A stretch of 64,000 nt of DNA from CAYPHY01 sp964410625. Lineage in GTDB: Bacteria; Chloroflexota; Anaerolineae; Promineifilales; Promineifilaceae. The position numbers and the translations under genes are program-made. The notes under the pieces are model-generated. The model was not told the origin of the DNA and ran no database searches. It saw nothing but the letters and a program-made list of their open reading frames with translations. The stretch is from NCBI GenBank assembly GCA_964410625.1, contig CAYPHY010000020.1, forward strand, positions 18,008 to 82,007, written 5' to 3'. Below, piece after piece: positions 60,768-64,000 of this stretch. How positions within the stretch are numbered: the first letter of the stretch is position 1; each line of letters begins with the position of its first letter.

Positions 60768-61592
60768 TCAGCCGGACGGGCAGGTTATGAGGGGGGAGTG
60801 AGGAGTGGGGAGTAGAGATCGGCTGCCACTTTCCACTCTCCCCTGCCGGATTGTCTCTGCCAACTGGATCGTCTCCGGCTGTGGCTCGACGCCCAACTCC
60901 TCCGCCAGCAGGCGGCGGGCGGACTCATATTCGGCCAGTGCTTCGGCACGCTCGCCACCGGCCGCCAGCGCGTGGAGCAATTGGCGGAGCGCTTCTTCGC
61001 GCCAACGGTCGAGCGCCAGTTGGCGGCGAGACAACATCGCCGCGGCCGCGTAGTCGCCAGCGACCAGCGCCTGCCCGGCTAGCCGAAACAGCGCCTCTAA
61101 TGCCAGACGCTGGAGGTATTCTCGCTGTAAGAGCAGCCATTCGTCAAACGCCGGGCAGCCAGACAGGCTGAAGCCAGCGAGAAACTCGCCAGTGTAGAGA
61201 GCCACGGCCTCATGCAGCGCTTCGGGGGTCGCCACGGCCGACGTCCGCTTACGCTCAACCAATGCCAGGAAGCGCAGCGCGTCCACTTCCACCGCGGCGG
61301 CCAGGTTCCACTGCGCCTGTCTCCGATTCAGCAGGAGGTAGGGCGGGTCCCCCTCGCCAATAGCCCGCCGCAACCAGATCAACGTTTGGGAGAGATTACG
61401 CAACGCCAGCGCATCGGGTATTTCCGGCCAGAAGAGGGCGGCCAGGATGGCGCGTTCATGCGGCCGTTCCGCCTCCATGACGAGGTAAGCCAGCAAGGCT
61501 CGCGCTTTCTGGCTGCGAAAGCTGGTTGCAGGGCGATTGTCAATCTGGGCCGAAAAGCCGCCCAAGAGAGCCAGGGTTAGTTTGGACATCAC
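60768..61592 (-). CDS. SARP-type DNA-binding/BTAD domain protein (N-terminal part of a split regulator)
   Basis: The 274-residue product has an OmpR-like winged helix (LALLGGFSAQIDNRPATSFRSQKARALLAYLV) followed by the BTAD helical domain (YTGEFLAGF..., EYLQRLALEALFRLAGQAL, RREEALRQLLHAL-like) and the ELGVEPQPET segment. The last about 25 residues are encoded by repeat DNA. SARP proteins activate genes by binding direct repeats near promoters; such repeats occur upstream at 61797-61829. Confidence 0.85.
   Translation of the reverse strand: MMSKLTLALLGGFSAQIDNRPATSFRSQKARALLAYLVMEAERPHERAILAALFWPEIPDALALRNLSQTLIWLRRAIGEGDPPYLLLNRRQAQWNLAAAVEVDALRFLALVERKRTSAVATPEALHEAVALYTGEFLAGFSLSGCPAFDEWLLLQREYLQRLALEALFRLAGQALVAGDYAAAAMLSRRQLALDRWREEALRQLLHALAAGGERAEALAEYESARRLLAEELGVEPQPETIQLAETIRQGRVESGSRSLLPTPHSPLITCPSG
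60787..60843. repeat. GAGTGGGGAGT/ACTCTCCCC repeat at the frameshift
   Basis: GGGGGGAGTGAGGAGTGGGG and AGTAGAGA on one side; CCACTTTCCACTCTCCCC on the other. It lies exactly where the regulator frame changes and includes a run of six G. A similar purine arm precedes the PaaK-like gene (56953-56978). Confidence 0.55.
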
Positions 61593-61714
61593 GCTGTCAG
61601 CTAAGCTAGGACGAGACAGACAAATTTAGGCAGAGTAATTATAACGAAATTCCCCTGAAGAGTCACGTCAAAAAGGAACCAACATGCGTAGAACACACCA
61701 CTATTCTGTAACGC

Positions 61715-61759
61715 GATTCGGCAAATCCGTGATTTGCCAAATCACAGATTTGCCAAATC
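61715..61759. repeat. Three GATTTGCCAAATC palindromes with 16-bp period
   Basis: GATTCGGCAAATC (61715-61727), GATTTGCCAAATC (61731-61743) and GATTTGCCAAATC (61747-61759) are spaced exactly 16 bp apart in the promoter region of the BTAD gene. Either a local operator array or part of the palindromic repeat family also seen at 14359. Confidence 0.7.
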
Positions 61760-61796
61760 ATGCCACATTTTCTGGGGAATGAAAATTTACCGCGAC

Positions 61797-61841
61797 TGAT
61801 CGTAATTTGATCGCAACTTGATCGTAATCGCTCACTATCCT
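61797..61841 (+). promoter_or_regulatory. SARP-type operator: three 11-bp direct repeats and a -10 box
   Basis: TGATCGTAATT, TGATCGCAACT and TGATCGTAATC follow each other without a gap (61797-61829). A -10-like TATCCT begins 6 nt later (61836-61841). Direct repeats every 11 bp, ending a few bases before the -10 box, are the known binding pattern of SARP activators. The BTAD gene is divergent from this site. Confidence 0.6.
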
Positions 61842-61865
61842 GATTGAAAGGCGGAGTAACGATGA

Positions 61866-62081
61866 GTGAGCAGAAACATCTTGGAAGAACCTCAGGCCAT
61901 CTATCAGGCTTATCTGCTACGGTTGTGGTGTGAACCACAGGATCAAGTCTGGCGAGCATCGTTGAAGACAACGGCCGATGCTCAGGAACTCGCTTTTGCT
62001 AATCTGGACGAGTTGTTTGTCTATCTGTTGCGGTGGACGGAAGCGAGGATAAGAGAGCAGGAGCATGAGGAGCGCGAATAG
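61866..62081 (+). CDS. Small protein (71 aa), probable target of the SARP-like regulator
   Basis: A GTG at 61866 follows GGCGGAG; an overlapping ATG at 61862 opens only a 23-codon frame. The product (QAYLLRLWCEPQDQVWRASLKTT, then LAFANLDELFVYLLR) matches a pattern I recall from small Chloroflexota proteins near BTAD regulators. No catalytic motif is seen. It lies behind the 11-bp repeat array, so activation by the divergent regulator is likely. Confidence 0.6.
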   Translation: MSRNILEEPQAIYQAYLLRLWCEPQDQVWRASLKTTADAQELAFANLDELFVYLLRWTEARIREQEHEERE

Positions 62082-62120
62082 AGACTAAGCGATGGAGAAA
62101 ATAGGAGATTGGGAGACTGG
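62080..62120. repeat. Purine arm of the GAGACT repeat
   Basis: GAGACTAAGCGATGGAGAAA then ATAGGAGATTGGGAGACTGG, without a complementary arm. Confidence 0.55.
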
Positions 62121-62274
62121 AAGAACTGGTCGTTTTCTTTAATCAATGTAAAGGGCAGGTGTTCATGGATACCACTAAAAATTCACTGAAGTTTGATTTT
62201 ACCTCTAACTTCGGTGCATTTTAAGTTTCCGATTTGGAAACTTAATTGACGAAAAATTCAAAAGGAGTCTAGTC

Positions 62275-62796
62275 ATGAGTAAAATGAGTTTAACATCTTA
62301 TAAGCTCACCTTGTCTAAGGGAATAGAGCAGGGAATTGGGGCCACAGTAAGTGGTGCAGGAGCATCCGCTCGAGTCACGGGAAAGGCTTCGGTGCAAGCA
62401 AAACATCTCGATAGCTCCCAGAAATACCAATCCCTCCAAAAGCAGTACAATTTTAGTGCTGGTATCTCTGGATTCTGGGAATTTCTGACAGGCAAGGTAG
62501 GTGGCGGCGTGTCAAGGGAGGAAAAGCAAGAGGTTTTTAGCCAGGTTCAAAATTCCCAGGATTTTGAAGCCAAGTTTCATTATGACCTCATCGTAACTGG
62601 CTATGCTCCAAATGTACAGGTGGATGCGCGGGCATATTACATGTATTTTGCAATCACGGATGATCAAGGCAATACGTTCCATGTCATATCGACTGGGGAT
62701 GCTTCGGCCGATACTGGGGCAGTGAATAAGGATGACCCTGAGGATCATGGCTTGCAACCTGGGGTTTCCGAAAACAATACGACTATCACGATATAG
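62275..62796 (+). CDS. Hypothetical protein (173 aa)
   Basis: The ATG follows AAAAGGAG. The protein has no signal peptide or clear membrane span. The first 30 residues are Gly-, Ala- and Ser-rich (GIEQGIGATVSGAGASARVTG); later parts contain GFWEFLTGKVGGGVSREEKQE and strands (FHYDLIVTGYAPNVQVDARAYYMYFAI). A Gly-rich amphipathic stretch inside a beta-rich protein could fit a pore-forming or effector-like protein, but this is a guess. No family is recognised. Confidence 0.5.
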   Translation: MSKMSLTSYKLTLSKGIEQGIGATVSGAGASARVTGKASVQAKHLDSSQKYQSLQKQYNFSAGISGFWEFLTGKVGGGVSREEKQEVFSQVQNSQDFEAKFHYDLIVTGYAPNVQVDARAYYMYFAITDDQGNTFHVISTGDASADTGAVNKDDPEDHGLQPGVSENNTTITI

Positions 62797-62975
62797 AATT
62801 GCTCACACATCCTATTCTTAAATTTTTGGCTACCTTGAGAACCGTCATGGGTGGGTTGTATAGTCCTAGTCCTCCCCCTTGGATTTGATCTACTCGTGCG
62901 GATCGGTTACCGATGTGGCCTGAGCGAGGCGGCCGCGGCCGAAAATAGGCCAGCGGTCGCCATCGTTTGATCAGC

Positions 62976-63038
62976 TCATCCGGCCGGTATCTGATAACCC
63001 GGTGCGCGGTGTAGTCGGTCGTTGTACTCGTCGTGCCA
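62976..63038 (-). pseudogene. Fragment of a transposase integrase-core C-terminus
   Basis: The minus strand reads WHDEYNDRLHRAPGYQIPAG before a stop, matching the WH.YN..R.H..LGY.TPA end of IS3/IS481-type transposases. No other part of the element was found. Confidence 0.5.
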
Positions 63039-63046
63039 CAAGTCAA

Positions 63047-63682
63047 ATGCAAAGAGAACTTAAGTTTGATAGCAAAACAGGTTTGATTGCTATTCTTGCC
63101 ATCGCAAACATTGTGCTTGTAGTCATGTTTATGACGGGTGGAAACAACGATAATCACCCTCATCCACTAATTCGATTTGAAGATGATTTTGAAGACAAGG
63201 GTATCGAGTGGGACACGGACAGCGCAGGAACTTGGAGCGTAAGAGAGGATGAATATGGTAACCACTTCTATTGCGTCAACTCAAAAGGTTATGCCAAAGC
63301 TTATCCGCATGATTTACCAATGATGCGTGACTTCGTCCTGGAAATTGACGTCTTAATTAATCAATTTGATGGATATATTTATCTGCGAGAGTACCAACAA
63401 GCTTTTTTAGCCTATGAGTTTGAAGACAACTCTATAGATTTTAGTAGAGAAGGTCGTTGGTTAGCTAAGGAAACTGGTTATCCCATCGTTCCTGGCAACT
63501 GGTTGAATATCGGTGTTGAAGCTATCGGGCCTTCATTTGCTATGAATATAGATGGTGAGATTGATTTTCGCATCTTCCTTTCTAAGGATTATATCGTCCC
63601 CATTGGAACATTCGCAATCGGTGCAGGGCCTGATGCTGACGTCTGTTTCGACAACATTAAGGTGATTTATAGTGCGGATTAG
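63047..63682 (+). CDS. Membrane-anchored protein with concanavalin-like domain
   Basis: The ATG at 63047 (MQRELKFDSK) was chosen because the frame upstream overlaps the transposase remnant. A hydrophobic helix (about 13-31) anchors a 180-residue exported domain that begins FEDDFEDKGIEWDTDSAGTWSVREDE and ends PDADVCFDNIKVIYSA. This matches the beta-sandwich layout of DUF1080/LamG-like domains (a start of DDF...G.W and an end of .FDNI.V). It may bind carbohydrate. Moderate confidence. Confidence 0.6.
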   Translation: MQRELKFDSKTGLIAILAIANIVLVVMFMTGGNNDNHPHPLIRFEDDFEDKGIEWDTDSAGTWSVREDEYGNHFYCVNSKGYAKAYPHDLPMMRDFVLEIDVLINQFDGYIYLREYQQAFLAYEFEDNSIDFSREGRWLAKETGYPIVPGNWLNIGVEAIGPSFAMNIDGEIDFRIFLSKDYIVPIGTFAIGAGPDADVCFDNIKVIYSAD

Positions 63683-63694
63683 TAATACAGTACC

Positions 63695-63785
63695 AAAATC
63701 TACATGATGAACGCCAACGGCGGCAGCTAGACCCGTCTGACCAACAAAACAGATCGACGGCCGATCGCTACCCGGACTGGGCATA
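63695..63785 (+). pseudogene. Remnant of a TolB-like beta-propeller repeat
   Basis: One frame reads KIYMMNANGGS, a stop, then TRLTNKTD; after a shift a second frame reads RYPDWA. Intact TolB/PD40 repeats read IY.MNADGS..TRLTN......P.WSPDG, so this is a decayed copy. Confidence 0.5.
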
Positions 63786-63865
63786 AAACCAATCATCACC
63801 GGACCCATTGCTGTTTAGAGTGACATTCGGATTACTTTTGAAACAGTGAATTTAGGGAGAGACCA

Positions 63866-64000
63866 ATGAAAACAAACACACGATTACTTAGACACTTGCT
63901 ACTCCTGCTCACCGGCTTCGCGGTCTTGATGATTGTCAAGCCGGGATGGGCATTAGACTGGCAAATCGAGACCGTAGACAGCGACGACGGAATTGTGGGC
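63866..64000 (+). CDS. Exported protein, N-terminal part (runs past window)
   Basis: The ATG follows AGGGAGAG. Forty-five codons are visible: a basic start (KTNTRLLRH), a hydrophobic core (LLLLLTGFAVLMIV) and a likely signal peptidase site after GWA. The mature part begins LDWQIETVDSDDG. Because a TolB-like remnant lies just upstream, it may be an intact paralogue, but nothing in the visible part proves that. Confidence 0.6.
   Translation, partial: MKTNTRLLRHLLLLLTGFAVLMIVKPGWALDWQIETVDSDDGIVG

Noticed and set aside
61715..61759. Small CRISPR array
   Set aside because: Unit and spacing are far too short (13 bp every 16 bp) and each unit is itself a palindrome.
62786..63163. Minus-strand 125-codon frame
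   Set aside because: It overlaps a transposase remnant that reads in a different frame, and its own sequence looks like noise.

Overview
The window looks like a piece of a draft genome of an uncultured Chloroflexota bacterium (Anaerolineae-like). The inference rests on gene types: a BTAD/AfsR-type regulator with a small YLLRLW-type companion protein, a Uma2 protein, TumE-like and HicB toxin-antitoxin genes, several STAND-type ATPases, CBS-linked 2-oxoacid:ferredoxin oxidoreductases, and a liv transporter with acyl-CoA ligases. No rRNA, tRNA or CRISPR array was seen. A 100-N scaffold gap lies at 56707-56806. The hexamer CGGCCG is strikingly frequent throughout.

Region 1 (1-13090) is the most unusual. 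Four or five P-loop ATPase genes, all on the plus strand, lead into a radical SAM/SPASM gene. One ATPase ends in a probable winged helix, and one is 1251 residues long with a TPR-like C-terminus. The radical SAM protein starts inside the end of the large ATPase gene. Its N-terminus carries two copies of a DCACPDKAF motif, like a peptide substrate fused to its own modifying enzyme. Downstream come a coiled-coil membrane protein, a small two-helix membrane protein and an SPFH-like protein. This cassette is the best candidate here for an undescribed system.

Region 2 (13090-32200) is mostly housekeeping and accessory metabolism: a thioesterase, a serine beta-lactamase-like hydrolase, a penicillin acylase family protein, a prepilin peptidase, a GNAT/MenC-like pair, proC, an L,D-transpeptidase, an SDR, an alpha-oxoamine synthase, a thiolase, a crotonase, and a PBP1-like protein that has lost its catalytic motifs. 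A TumE/TumA-like pair and an FCD regulator follow.

Region 3 (32200-43720) is central carbon metabolism: a CBS protein, two consecutive alpha/beta 2-oxoacid:acceptor oxidoreductase modules (the first beta subunit fused to a CBS pair), a Uma2 protein, a NUDIX hydrolase and PEP carboxylase. Together these could interconvert 2-oxoacids with CO2 and acyl-CoA and replenish oxaloacetate.

Region 4 (43720-49280) is accessory: an RNA ligase, two related HNH/partner pairs in opposite orientation around a zinc-ribbon gene, a lone HicB, and two AT-richer unknown genes.

Region 5 (49280-58200) is a branched-chain-type ABC transporter (livG, livH, livM, binding lipoprotein, livF) interleaved with an acyl-CoA synthetase and a PaaK-like ligase, so uptake is probably coupled to CoA activation of a carboxylate.

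Region 6 (58200-64000) holds an AfsR/SARP-like regulator split by a frameshift, an 11-bp-period operator-like array before a small gene, several unknown genes, and remnants of a transposase and a TolB-like propeller.

Intergenic DNA throughout is filled with at least eight families of imperfect palindromic repeats, some nested in each other and some running into coding sequence.
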